A stretch of 64,000 nt of DNA from Lignipirellula cremea (GTDB lineage Bacteria > Planctomycetota > Planctomycetia > Pirellulales > Pirellulaceae): contig NZ_CP036433.1 in the NCBI RefSeq assembly GCF_007751035.1, forward strand, positions 4,879,001-4,943,000, given 5' to 3'. Shown piece by piece: positions 17,943 through 27,072 of the stretch. Every line of letters begins with the position of its first letter. Positions within the stretch are counted from its first letter, which is position 1. The notes beneath the pieces were generated by a model, which was given only the letters and a program-made list of their open reading frames with translations, had not been told where the DNA came from and did not search any database. A program made the translations under genes and the position numbers.

Positions 17943-20081
17943 TTATGAGGACGCGGTCGCTGGAGAATCGTCTGCGGTTGGAGCGAGGTTGAAATCCGGC
18001 AGCACGGTTCCCAGCGTTTTCGCATCGAGGACCTTATGTTCCAGCAGCAAGTCGCGGAGCGTTTCCAGCAGGGCCTGGTTCTCTTTGAGAATGTCGGCGG
18101 CGCGGCGCCTGGCGTCTTCCAGCACCCGGCGGACTTCGGTGTCGATGGCGGCCAGCTGGGCTTCAGAGTAGAGCCGCTGCACTTCGCGATTTTCGGTGAT
18201 GACTTGACCCAGTCCGACCAGATCGCCCCCCATGCCGAACTCTTCGACCAGGGCCCGGGCGATATTCGTGGCCCGCTGCAGGTCGCCGGCGGAGCCGATC
18301 GACAGATCGTTCAGCAGCAGCTGTTCCGCCTCGCGACCGCCCATCAACACGCACAGATCGTCGAGCAGCCGGCCCTGGGTGACCACATACCGGTGCGCCG
18401 GATCCTGGTGCTTCACATAGCCCAGCGCGCCGGCCGTATCGGCCAGGATGGAGATCCGTTCGATGGCGGCGGAGTGGGGCGTAAACAGGCCGCAAATGGC
18501 GTGGCCCGCTTCGTGGGTAGCGACGACGCGTTCTTCATGCGGCGTCATTTTGGGGCGTTCGATCCACTCGGTCAGCGCCCTTTCGACATCGGCCTTTTCG
18601 CTCGCTCCTGTCGCCCCTCCCCGCAGCCGGTTCCGCGCCAGGGCGCGACACAGGGCGTTGATATGATCGCCGGAGAAACGCGTTCCCTGCGTGGCGCCTT
18701 CGACGAACTCGCCGGTGCGCCTGACGGCGTATTCGAGCGCCTCGCTGCTGAACTGCAGATCCATTTTTTGATCGTAGATCTGCAGGATCTCGCGGCGGTC
18801 GTCGGCGTCCGGGTAAGGGATGTGCAAGTGGAATTCGAACCGTCCCGGCCGCAGCAAGGCGGGGTCCAGGATCTCGGCGAAGTTGGTTGTGCCGACGACA
18901 AACACCAGTTCCTCTTTGCGGAAGCCGTCCATCTCCGTCAGCAGCTGGTTGACCATCGAATGCTCGACGCCCGAGCCGGCGTACGTGCCGCGGGCCGAGG
19001 CGAACGAATCCAGCTCATCGAACACAATCACGGCCGGGGCCGACTGGCGGGCCTGGTGGAAAATCTGGCGGAGGTTCTCTTCGCTTTCACCGACCCACTT
19101 GCTCTTGAGTTCCGGGCCGGAGACGACCGTAATGGCGGCGCCGATCGCGGTCGCCATCGCCTTGGCGAACAGCGTTTTGCCGGTGCCAGGCGGGCCCCAG
19201 AAGATCATGCCGCGGGGCAGCAATTCTTCCAGCCGGCGGATTTTGTCGGGCTCGGTCTGTTCGTCCTTGATGGCCAGCACTTCGAGAATTTCTGATCGCA
19301 GCCGCTTCTTCACTTTGGCGTAGCCGCCGATATCGGCGTCGAGATCGAGCGTCGGCACTTCGAGCGATCCGCGGGCTGTGGTCTGGCGAATCTGCCGGAT
19401 CACGCCACGGTCGTTGGCCGGATAGTCTTCTCCTTCGATCGTCGCCAGCAGCTTCCGCAACCGGGCGGCGTTCATACCGGAGACATGCTTGTAAAGGGCC
19501 CAGGGATTCAATCCGCGGCCGAACTTGCGGGCTTCCTTCTGCGTGACCAGATACCGCAGACGCTCCCGTGGCGCGCCCAGCAGGCTGTAGCGATGGGGGA
19601 ACAGGTTCTCGATCACTTTCGGCAGCGGGAACGATGGATCCTTGAAGCCCAGCCAGACCAGCTCCGGATTTTCGTACAGCAAGGCGATGCACTCGCGGGC
19701 CTCTGCGGTCAGGGCGCCTTGCGAGGTGGTCATTAGATCCAGGTGCGGCAGCACGACGACCCGGCGTTCAACGGCTCCACGGACGGCAGTCCGCAATTGC
19801 TGCACGATCATGCTGATGAAGTCCATCGGCATGCCGGGAGCCGTATCGCCCTCTCGGGGTCGGCCGTCCAGATACAAGCAACGCACATCGGCCTGGCGGG
19901 TCCGGTTCCGCAGATTGACGAACAGGTACGGCGCCAGATCCTTGTCGCACTCGACCAGCACCGGCAGACCTCGCACCAGATCGCCGGCGATCTCCGCCAG
20001 CGCGGCCGCATAGGCCAGCTCCACGGCGTCTTCGACGGCCAGTTCTTCAGGCAGCTCTTCTTCCGCGATCAGAATCGACAT
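17943..20081 (-). CDS. Soluble FtsH-like AAA-M41 metalloprotease
   Basis: 712 residues. No membrane segments, unlike classical FtsH. The N-terminal 250 residues resemble a degenerate ATPase lobe (VVVLPHLDLM as a relic Walker B). A full AAA module follows: GGYAKVKKRL, Walker A GPPGTGKT near residue 295, pore-type KSKWVGESE, Walker B VIVFDELD, arginine fingers LLRPGRFE. Then the M41 zinc protease: HEAGH near 524 and the third-ligand region GSAGDLQRATNIA, all catalytic residues visible. It should unfold and degrade proteins in the cytosol. The upstream 189-residue and downstream 88-residue genes are close and co-directional, and probably provide substrate selection. Classical ftsH is a different gene. 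Confidence 0.85.
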   Translation of the reverse strand: MSILIAEEELPEELAVEDAVELAYAAALAEIAGDLVRGLPVLVECDKDLAPYLFVNLRNRTRQADVRCLYLDGRPREGDTAPGMPMDFISMIVQQLRTAVRGAVERRVVVLPHLDLMTTSQGALTAEARECIALLYENPELVWLGFKDPSFPLPKVIENLFPHRYSLLGAPRERLRYLVTQKEARKFGRGLNPWALYKHVSGMNAARLRKLLATIEGEDYPANDRGVIRQIRQTTARGSLEVPTLDLDADIGGYAKVKKRLRSEILEVLAIKDEQTEPDKIRRLEELLPRGMIFWGPPGTGKTLFAKAMATAIGAAITVVSGPELKSKWVGESEENLRQIFHQARQSAPAVIVFDELDSFASARGTYAGSGVEHSMVNQLLTEMDGFRKEELVFVVGTTNFAEILDPALLRPGRFEFHLHIPYPDADDRREILQIYDQKMDLQFSSEALEYAVRRTGEFVEGATQGTRFSGDHINALCRALARNRLRGGATGASEKADVERALTEWIERPKMTPHEERVVATHEAGHAICGLFTPHSAAIERISILADTAGALGYVKHQDPAHRYVVTQGRLLDDLCVLMGGREAEQLLLNDLSIGSAGDLQRATNIARALVEEFGMGGDLVGLGQVITENREVQRLYSEAQLAAIDTEVRRVLEDARRRAADILKENQALLETLRDLLLEHKVLDAKTLGTVLPDFNLAPTADDSPATASS

Positions 20082-20143
20082 AGGGTATCCGTAAGGACGA
20101 CGCGTTCAGCGCGCGGGACGGGAACCGCAATGAGCGGCATCGG

Positions 20144-20713
20144 CTAAACCTCGACAACGATCGTGAGCGAACCGGTCGCGGCGTCTTCCGTCATGCTCTT
20201 GATGTTTCCCATGCGACGGGCTTTCACTTTGAGGGCCTCGGCGGTGGCGCGGTTGACCGCCTGGTCTAGCTCCTGGCGCAAATCGCCGAGGGCTCCTTCC
20301 AGGGCGTCGGTCACCTGCTTCTGCAGTTCGTCGGCCTGGAGCTGGGAGTCTTTCTCGAGTGCTTCGCGCGCCTGGCGGCGGATCTTTTCGCGAACAATCT
20401 CGGCGCCGGGGCCTTCGTCGTCGTATGCGACGCCTTCGCGGGTTGTTTCCAGGTCGACCTCGTGAGCCGCTTCGACTTCGACCTTGACTTCGGCCGTTCT
20501 CAAATCGACCGTAATTTTCAGGTCGCCGTCCTGGCGAACGCAAAGGTCGCCGTCTCGCTCGTATCCCTGTTTTTCCAGTTCGCCCGCTAGCAATTCGGCC
20601 ATTTCTTCGTTCGGCAGCACCTGCAGCCATTCTAATTGCGAACAGACATGATCGGCAGCCCGGACAACCTTCCGTAGCGACTCACTGATTTTGATCCGAT
20701 AGGCACGGCTCAT
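20144..20713 (-). CDS. Accessory protein of the FtsH-like operon
   Basis: 189 residues from ATG at 20713. MSRAYRIKISESLRKVV opens a domain with ERDGDLCVRQDGDLKITVDLRTAEVKVEV, followed by a charged helical stretch (about 90-165; REKIRRQAREALEKD, ELQKQVTDALEGALGDL) likely to form a coiled coil. First gene of the operon, 62 bp before the protease. The opening resembles a domain named from FtsH ternary systems (fvmX type), as I recall it; I cannot verify this here. It may be an adaptor. Confidence 0.65.
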   Translation of the reverse strand: MSRAYRIKISESLRKVVRAADHVCSQLEWLQVLPNEEMAELLAGELEKQGYERDGDLCVRQDGDLKITVDLRTAEVKVEVEAAHEVDLETTREGVAYDDEGPGAEIVREKIRRQAREALEKDSQLQADELQKQVTDALEGALGDLRQELDQAVNRATAEALKVKARRMGNIKSMTEDAATGSLTIVVEV

Positions 20714-20849
20714 AGCGGACTCCTTGATAGTTGGGCGTGGACGTTTCTATTTTAGACAATCGAACGCCCGAAGGTTAGGGTCCGCCGCCAGCTCGCCGCC
20801 ATGAAAGTGCGTGAACTCCCTTTCCAGAAAACGAATGGCCCGGGATGGG

Positions 20850-21869
20850 CTATTGTTCGGCCGCACTGCCCAGCCCTTTGAAAACTTTGCTGCGGAGCGC
20901 TTTGTTGGTGGGCGTCATCGGATTGGCGGTGCCGTCTTCCGCCAGGGCGGCGTACATCATTTGAAAACTAGCGTCGAGATCGTCGGCGAAATGCACAATC
21001 AGCGCTTCGGGCGTCATCGGCGGTTTGGGCGAACCCCATTCCGGCAAACGCTGATGGGAGACAATCATATGCTCCAGCCGGAGCTGCAGTTCCTGGTCCA
21101 GGCCGCGTCCGACCGCTGCCTCGCGGACCATGTCGCGGCCTAGAAGAATATGGCCGATCAGCTCGCCCGCAGGCGAATAACGGGCCCCGGCAGGCGTTTG
21201 TTCCAACTCCTGGAGCTTGCCGATATCGTGCAGAATGGCCCCGGCCGCGACCAGATCTCGCGACAAAGCAGGCTGCAGGTCCGGGTAGTCGGTCCTGTAT
21301 TTGTCCGCCAGCATCAGGGCGTTGCGCGTGACGCTGAGCACATGCTCCAGATAGCCGCCGGCGAACGCGTGGTGATTCCGCACGGCGGCCGGCATCGTCA
21401 GCAATCGTTCGCGATGTTCCGTCAGGATTGCAGTGACAAGTTCTGACAGCGGTCCATCGGCGATCTGGTCGCTGGCGATCGCCAGCAGCGCGGCGAACAT
21501 TTCTTCCGGTTCAAACTGCGACCTCGGACGACACATCCATTCGTCAAACCCGTCGGCCCGGTCGGCGTCGCACGCTTCGCGCACCTTATGGATTTCCAGC
21601 TGGGGACCGTAGGTCGACTCGCGGTATACGCTCCGCACCTTGAAGAACTGCCCCACGCTCCAACCGCGGCAGTCTTCAGCGCAAAGCGAGTCGTTCCAGA
21701 TGGGAAAAGTCAACGACTTGCCCGCATCGCGAAAGGTCACCCGGTAGTAGGGCTTCCCTGTTTTAGTGACCAACTCCTCCTTGGCGGCCAGCATCACAAA
21801 AGCGTCGGCTTCCTGGCCGTCGGTCATTTCAGAAAGGGTCAGAATGGGGAGGATTTTTTTGCCCGGCAT
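20850..21869 (-). CDS. YhaM-like 3'-5' exoribonuclease, OB plus HD domain
   Basis: 339 residues. N-terminal OB fold (about 15-110: ADAFVMLAAKEELVTKTGKPYYRVTFRD) followed by an HD phosphohydrolase domain with HHAFAGGYLEHVLSV, LVAAGAILHDIGK (the HD pair) and HMIVSHQ. This order is that of YhaM, a metal-dependent 3'-5' exonuclease of RNA and some DNA. Length fits the family (about 310-340). It stands alone, between the FtsH-like operon and a divergent GH88 gene. Confidence 0.85.
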   Translation of the reverse strand: MPGKKILPILTLSEMTDGQEADAFVMLAAKEELVTKTGKPYYRVTFRDAGKSLTFPIWNDSLCAEDCRGWSVGQFFKVRSVYRESTYGPQLEIHKVREACDADRADGFDEWMCRPRSQFEPEEMFAALLAIASDQIADGPLSELVTAILTEHRERLLTMPAAVRNHHAFAGGYLEHVLSVTRNALMLADKYRTDYPDLQPALSRDLVAAGAILHDIGKLQELEQTPAGARYSPAGELIGHILLGRDMVREAAVGRGLDQELQLRLEHMIVSHQRLPEWGSPKPPMTPEALIVHFADDLDASFQMMYAALAEDGTANPMTPTNKALRSKVFKGLGSAAEQ

Positions 21870-22111
21870 GATGCGCTCGTTAACGGAAAGAAGCGGTCAT
21901 TTTCCAGGATTTTACGGCGCCCAGGAACGGCAGCCTAGCAGGCTTCTGTGTCGGTCAAGGCGGGGTTTGGCATCCGACGGTTAAAGGAAACTCGCCGGCG
22001 CCTCCGGCCTGGCGGGGGACGGAGGCATTGCATCCGCTGGACCGGTTTCGTCCCAGACCAGGGCATTGTACGATTGCGACCGTTCCCCCATTTTCATCGA
22101 AGAGAAGAGCC

Positions 22112-23239
22112 ATGCCCGAAACGATCACGTCCGAACAGCGTCAGGCCTATGATACCGCCCTGGATTTCGCTGAAGGCCAGGTTGCCGCCCTGGTCGTAAA
22201 CCACCCCGATTACTTCCCGATCTATACGGTCGAAGGGAAGTGGCGTCACCCGGGCGAGCTGTGGACTGACTGGACCGGCGGCTTCCTGGCCGGCATGATG
22301 TGGCGGTTCCAGCAACGCACCGGTTCCGCGGCGTGGCAGGAGCGGGCCGAGCATTACTCCAAGCTGCTGGAACACCGGCAGCATGACCGGAACGTCCACG
22401 ACCTGGGCTTCATTTTCCTCAACACCTACCGCCCCTGGTATCAGTTGACCGGCGACCCGCAGCTGCAGGAAGTGCTGATCCAGGCGGGCCGCACGCTGGC
22501 GATGCGTTTCCAGGAGAAGGGTCAGTACCTGCGGAGCTTTGTGGCGCCCGAGTCGCTGTTTATCGATATTATGATGAACGTGCCGATTATCTTTTACGCG
22601 GGCCAGGAAGCGAACGACCCGGCCTTGCTGGCGGTTGCGCTGGCCCATTGCGACACGACCGCCCGGACGATCGTGCGGCCCGACGGCTCAACCGCGCACG
22701 AAGGGATCTTTGATCTGGAAACGGGCGAGTTCCTGCGGCAGACGACCCACCAGGGCTTGCGTGACGACAGCGCCTGGGCTCGCGGTCTGGCCTGGTCGTT
22801 ATACGGCTACAGTCAGGTGTACGGGTTCACGCAGGACGCCCAGCACCTGGAGATCGCCGAGCGGAACGCCCGCTACTGGATCGACCATCTACCGGCGGAC
22901 AACGTGCCTTACTGGGACTTCGACGCCGACCTGACGCTGCCGCCGCCACGAGGGGCGCAGAAGGACAGTTCCGCTGGAGCGATTGCGGCCAGCGGGCTGC
23001 TGGATCTGGCCCGGCAAACGGAGTCGCCGGACAAGGCGGCCGAATATCAACGGGTGGCGCTGGCCATGCTCGACGCGCTTGTTTCGCCTGCATACCTGGC
23101 CGCCAGCGATGCCGGCTGGGAGGGGATCCTGAAGCATGGTGTCTACCATACCGACAAGAATCTGGGCGTCGACGAATCGGTCATGTGGGGTGAGTTCTTC
23201 TTTGTGGAAGCGCTCACCAAAGCAGTGATGGCCCGATAA
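22112..23239 (+). CDS. GH88-family unsaturated glucuronyl hydrolase-like protein
   Basis: 375 residues; ATG at 22112 follows AGAGAAGAG. An alpha/alpha-barrel of the GH88 type: WTDWTGGFLAGMMWRF, HDLGFIFL, a central NVPIIFYAG block, and DDSAWARGLAWSLYGYSQVY. GH88 enzymes remove unsaturated uronic acids left by polysaccharide lyases. No signal peptide, so it would act on imported oligosaccharides. It has no neighbouring lyase or transporter here. Confidence 0.83.
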   Translation: MPETITSEQRQAYDTALDFAEGQVAALVVNHPDYFPIYTVEGKWRHPGELWTDWTGGFLAGMMWRFQQRTGSAAWQERAEHYSKLLEHRQHDRNVHDLGFIFLNTYRPWYQLTGDPQLQEVLIQAGRTLAMRFQEKGQYLRSFVAPESLFIDIMMNVPIIFYAGQEANDPALLAVALAHCDTTARTIVRPDGSTAHEGIFDLETGEFLRQTTHQGLRDDSAWARGLAWSLYGYSQVYGFTQDAQHLEIAERNARYWIDHLPADNVPYWDFDADLTLPPPRGAQKDSSAGAIAASGLLDLARQTESPDKAAEYQRVALAMLDALVSPAYLAASDAGWEGILKHGVYHTDKNLGVDESVMWGEFFFVEALTKAVMAR

Positions 23240-23287
23240 TCGTCGGGTGAAGAGGACGTCGCTTCGCTGCGAGGTTTGACGCGTCTT

Positions 23288-23316
23288 GCTCGAACAGGGG
23301 ATCTGCCTGTTCGAGC
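23288..23316. terminator. Strong hairpin between convergent genes
   Basis: GCTCGAACAGG (23288-23298), 7-nt loop, CCTGTTCGAGC (23306-23316): a perfect 11-bp stem in the gap between the GH88 gene and the facing HTH/acidic protein gene. There is no T run, so it may be a Rho-assisted or bidirectional end, or mRNA protection. Confidence 0.5.
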
Positions 23317-23351
23317 CGCGATGGTTAGTCTCGTTTGACCCGGAGGGACGC

Positions 23352-24803
23352 TTACGGGCCCATCTGGAAAGCGGCGATCACGCTGTCCATGATAGAGGTC
23401 GTTACATCCTGCGTGCCATCGAAGACCCAGATATTGCGCACCAGGTCGATCATCAGCATGCCGGTAAAACAGAGCAGCATACAAACGCACATCAGCGAGA
23501 GCACGTTGAAAATGCTGTAAGGACGTTCGTTGCTGACGGGCGCCATCGCCTGGTTGGGCATGGGCGCCATCTGGGCGGCTCCGGCGCCGCCCATCGACAT
23601 GCCGCCGTAAGCGTCGCCGAACATGTCGGGCTCTTCGGCAACCAATTGATCGCCGGCCCCGGAATTCATGTAGTCGCCGCCGCCTGCGTCGTAGCCGTCG
23701 AGTCCATCCAGGGCGTCGCCGCCCAGCATGGTGGCCGCATTTTCATCGGCGTAGCCGACGGAATCTTCCAGGGCGATGACCTGCGAGCCGCTTTCTTCGT
23801 CCTCGAATTCATCGTTGACGGGGGTCAGCAGGAATTCTTCGTCGGCTTTCAGCTGGGTCGCTGCGTCGGGATCGCTGCTGCTGCCGTCGAGCGTGATCAT
23901 GTCATCGTCTTCGGGCAGTTCCAGCATGTCGATGGCGGAACCTCCCAGCTCAAGCGGTTCCTCTTCCAGTGACAGGCCGCTGTCGGTCGGATTGAGGTTG
24001 ATGCCGCTGTCTCCTGCGCCGAGGGCAAGATCGCTACCAATCCCGCTGCCGCCAAGGACCAGATCATCATCGTCGTCGACGGAAAGATCCAGTTCGGAAT
24101 CGGCGCCGAAACCGCTGCCCAGAACAAGCTCTTCGTCATCGTCGATATTGCTGGAGCTACCCCTACTGGGATTGCTGGAACCACCGCCGATGCTGGAACC
24201 GATCGCCGAATCGCCCAGGACCAGATCCGAGTCGCCGCCGAGCATGCCGCTGCCGCCCAGGGCCAGATCGCTGGCGTCGGTGTTCAGGCCTTTTTCTTTG
24301 TTGCTGATCGTGCTTTCGCCCGCCACCAGATTGACTCCAGAGCCGAGCACGTCGGGCACCAGTTCGACATCGCTCCCCAGGCCGATATCGCTGTCGGCTT
24401 CGTCGCCCAGTTGAATATCGCTGTCGCCTGTGGGGCGATCCTTGCGGCCGATGATGGTGCTGGAGGTCGACTCGCCCGAATGGCCCAGCGATTCTTCGCT
24501 GACCAGGATCGAGTCGTCGTCGTCATCGTCGAAACTGAATTCGTCGGCGAGGCCGGGGGCGTCGTCGGAGAGGGAGAGGGAGTCATCGGACAGGGACAGA
24601 GAATCGTCGGAAAGCGTCAGCTCGCTGTCGTCCTGAGGGGGCTGGACGCTGGCGGCGTATTTCTCGACGTCTTCGAGCTTGAATCGCATCTGCGAGCCAT
24701 CACGGAATCCGCGCAGCGAACCCTCAGAGACGAGCTCGTTCACCTGGTCGGTGGTTAGCCCTAGCTTGTCAGCAGCTGCTTGAATGTCGATCAGATTGGC
24801 CAT
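23352..24803 (-). CDS. HTH-domain protein with acidic repeats and C-terminal TM segment
   Basis: 483 residues. Residues 1-50 are an excisionase/MerR-like helix-turn-helix (IDIQAAADKLGLTTDQVNELV, GFRDGSQMRFKLEDVEKYA). A 350-residue Asp/Ser/Gly-rich region with short repeats follows (SLSDD repeats near 65-80; DLVLG, ELVLGSG, DLALG), then a single membrane helix (YSIFNVLSLMCVCMLLCFTGMLMI) and a short tail. The family is seen in planctomycetes; its role is unknown. The HTH module may be a protein- or DNA-binding element tethered to the membrane. Confidence 0.75.
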   Translation of the reverse strand: MANLIDIQAAADKLGLTTDQVNELVSEGSLRGFRDGSQMRFKLEDVEKYAASVQPPQDDSELTLSDDSLSLSDDSLSLSDDAPGLADEFSFDDDDDDSILVSEESLGHSGESTSSTIIGRKDRPTGDSDIQLGDEADSDIGLGSDVELVPDVLGSGVNLVAGESTISNKEKGLNTDASDLALGGSGMLGGDSDLVLGDSAIGSSIGGGSSNPSRGSSSNIDDDEELVLGSGFGADSELDLSVDDDDDLVLGGSGIGSDLALGAGDSGINLNPTDSGLSLEEEPLELGGSAIDMLELPEDDDMITLDGSSSDPDAATQLKADEEFLLTPVNDEFEDEESGSQVIALEDSVGYADENAATMLGGDALDGLDGYDAGGGDYMNSGAGDQLVAEEPDMFGDAYGGMSMGGAGAAQMAPMPNQAMAPVSNERPYSIFNVLSLMCVCMLLCFTGMLMIDLVRNIWVFDGTQDVTTSIMDSVIAAFQMGP

Positions 24804-25067
24804 GCAGAAAGCTCTCCGGCAGTCGGCTCATTGAATAAACGGCGATGCTCAAAAACGGCAAAAGTCTCACGAACGAATTCGCTTCTGGGTCCGCTCCCGG
24901 TTTACCGCGACAGCCTGGCAATGCAAGCGATCAGAAAACCAGGGACCCTCGGAAACCTCAACTCTAGGTTTTTCCAAGACGCGTGCGGCACGGATGTCGC
25001 CCCTTTTTTCCCTGGTTTTTCAAACAGGGCGGGGAGTCTCAGCAACCAGCAGAATTAGAAAGAAGAG

Positions 25068-25250
25068 TCAGGAGGTAAATTCGTTTTTTCCGTGTTCGTT
25101 TGGTGCTGATCCAACAGGATCGGGCGTTGCAGGGACACTGCACCCCACTGGCACTAAACTAATTGCAATAAGTGTAATTGCAAGCTGGACTTGTGTTTGC
25201 CGTCCTGGCAAGCCGTTTCCGCGCCGGCGGAGTCGACTCTTTTTCCGCAT
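25068..25250 (-). CDS. Possible tiny lipoprotein
   Basis: 60 residues: basic MRKKSRLRRRGNGL, hydrophobic LAITLIAISLVPVGC ending in a lipobox cysteine, and a short polar tail (SVPATPDPVGSAP). It lies 20 bp after the stop of the next gene upstream in the same direction. The ribosome site is weak, so it is uncertain. The stretch 24804-25067 shows no gene. Confidence 0.4.
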   Translation of the reverse strand: MRKKSRLRRRGNGLPGRQTQVQLAITLIAISLVPVGCSVPATPDPVGSAPNEHGKNEFTS

Positions 25251-25270
25251 TTCACACGTCAGGAAGGATC

Positions 25271-25657
25271 CTAACGCTGCGAAACCAGGGAGCGAATTTC
25301 CCGCGGCGAAGGACTCGCGGCGTTAAATTCCTCCATTTGGCCATCCCAATGAATATTGCGTACGCTCTTCAGGGCGATGCGGCCAGAGTTCCGTTCCACA
25401 TGATAAACACGTATCAAACTCGCTTTGGTATCAATCAGGGTAATTTGCTGCTCGTTTCCCAGGTCGACCGTAACCACCGCCACGCCATCGGCTTGCGATG
25501 TGGTTGCAGGGGACGGTTCCACGCGCGGAGCGACAAATCGCTCGCGCACCTGGCTGGGGGACTGGGCAACCGCCTCTCGGCGACTGATCCAGGCTCCTAA
25601 AAACCCGGCAATTAAACAACTGGCAAGGCACAACCCGGTGACCGTAACTCGCTGCAT
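25271..25657 (-). CDS. Small secreted or membrane-anchored hypothetical protein
   Basis: 128 residues. The N-terminal hydrophobic segment (VTGLCLASCLIAGFLGAWI) is either a signal peptide, with cleavage near AVAQ, or an anchor. The rest has VAVVTVDLGNEQQITLIDTKASL and RVYHVERNSGRIALKSVRNI, a beta-rich pattern. Not recognised. Possibly co-transcribed with the tiny lipoprotein frame downstream. Confidence 0.6.
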   Translation of the reverse strand: MQRVTVTGLCLASCLIAGFLGAWISRREAVAQSPSQVRERFVAPRVEPSPATTSQADGVAVVTVDLGNEQQITLIDTKASLIRVYHVERNSGRIALKSVRNIHWDGQMEEFNAASPSPREIRSLVSQR

Positions 25658-26274
25658 GCGATTTTCCCGCCTTCCTTGGCACTCGTTAGCATTGGGTGAT
25701 ACTGGTAGTAGTGGATTGAGCCCTTCCCTGCTATCTATTGTAGAAGGGCCCGTCAGCGATTCAAGGAATTTCGTGTCAGGAAACGCTTTCTCGACAAGTG
25801 ATTACAGCGATTGCACCGACCTTGCGAAAGGCTCCGGCCAGGGCAAGGGCGTCATCCGCCGCCAGTCAGACCGAATTTTGCCGGAAACAAACAGCCGTTG
25901 CGACCGCACCGCCAAAACGGGCTCCCCGACTTGAAGCTGTTCGTCGGAACCGCCATGCGTTATTCCCGATTTTTCCCCTCAAGCGCGGAGTCTAGTCGTC
26001 GATTCCCTGGTTCACAAGGCCAATCCGGGCGAGCTTGGAATCCCGTACTTGGGACAAAAGGCATCTCAATCATGCTCTTTCGCTTGGAGAAAGGTCCTCC
26101 GGGTTTGTCCGGCCAGGCCGGAGCAGACCGGTCGGCTGGGATGGCGGCAGTGGCGCGTGCAGACGCGCCGCTGGCGTTGGGGGTTACCTTCGCCCTGATT
26201 AAGAAATACGATGCCGTTTCATGAAGCACGGCGACAGCGGTCGTCGCCGAGACCAACTGCAGGGTAAATGCCTG
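25658..26274. other. 617-bp intergenic region
   Basis: No convincing gene. Short open frames on both strands have random-looking composition. A hairpin GGCGCGT-gcag-ACGCGCC is at 26152-26169 with no T run. Promoters for the leftward 128-residue gene and the rightward queC gene must lie here, but I cannot assign them. Confidence 0.4.
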
Positions 26275-26940
26275 ATGAACCTGTTTTCGACGGGAATCTT
26301 GCTGAGCGGCGGGCTCGATAGCTGCATTTTATTGGCCCAGCTGTTGGACCAGGGGCGGACCGTGCAGCCGTTCTATGTGCGATCGGATCTAGGGTGGGAA
26401 GTCTGCGAGCTGGCTTCGATCCGCAAGTTTCTGGCCGCCTTTGCCTGCCCCCGCCTGTTGCCCCTGGTCGAACTGGCGATGCCAGTCAAGGATCTGTACG
26501 GAGACCACTGGAGCATTTCCGGCGAGGACGCTCCCGGTTATGATTCGGCCGACACCGACGTTTTTTTGCCCGGACGCAACGCCCTGCTCGCCATCAAGGC
26601 GGCCCTGTGGTGCCAGCTGCACGCCCTGCCGGAGTTGCATCTGGCGACGCTCAAGGGGAATCCCTTCGCCGACGCCAGCGACGCGTTCTTCGATCATTTT
26701 CACGGCGTGCTGGATCGGACTGGAGACGCACGGGTGCGGATCGTGCGTCCTTTTGCCCAGCTTTCCAAATGCGAAGTGATGCGATTGGGCAGCCGTTATC
26801 CGCTGGAGTTCACGTTTTCCTGCATCGCCCCCCGGCAGTGTTTGCATTGCGGCGCCTGTAACAAGTGCAGCGAACGCCAGAAGGCTTTTGCCGACCTGGG
26901 CTTCGATCCCACACGCTACGCCCTGGCGACAAACCGGTAA
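26275..26940 (+). CDS. queC: 7-cyano-7-deazaguanine (preQ0) synthase
   Basis: 221 residues; ATG at 26275. PP-loop ATPase motif GILLSGGLDS at the N-terminus, DVFLPGRN, and the C-terminal zinc site CLHCGACNKCSERQKAF with an upstream Cys in FSCIAPRQC. QueC converts 7-carboxy-7-deazaguanine to preQ0 with ATP and ammonia in queuosine/deazapurine synthesis. queD follows 133 bp downstream in the same direction, which supports the pathway; queE and queF are not in the window. The N-terminal half is divergent from typical QueC. Confidence 0.85.
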   Translation: MNLFSTGILLSGGLDSCILLAQLLDQGRTVQPFYVRSDLGWEVCELASIRKFLAAFACPRLLPLVELAMPVKDLYGDHWSISGEDAPGYDSADTDVFLPGRNALLAIKAALWCQLHALPELHLATLKGNPFADASDAFFDHFHGVLDRTGDARVRIVRPFAQLSKCEVMRLGSRYPLEFTFSCIAPRQCLHCGACNKCSERQKAFADLGFDPTRYALATNR

Positions 26941-27072
26941 CTCGACCGCTTGCGAGGGTTTCCCGCGTCAGGCCTTGAAACTTTAACCTTCCCCGCTTTC
27001 TCTACCAAACTCGCCGCCGTTGAAGTCCGGAAGCAGCTTCGCCTGGCGACAGACCTCTATGAAGGATCCTTT

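Noticed and set aside
24540-24660. Short tandem repeats as a possible CRISPR or regulatory array
   Set aside because: They are in-frame codons for SLSDD repeats within the acidic protein; spacing and lack of unique spacers exclude CRISPR.
25960-26256. 98-residue reverse frame upstream of queC
   Set aside because: No family, no ribosome site; intergenic composition.
26020-26274. preQ1 riboswitch upstream of queC
   Set aside because: No preQ1-I or preQ1-II core was recognisable; only a short GC hairpin without the A-rich tail.
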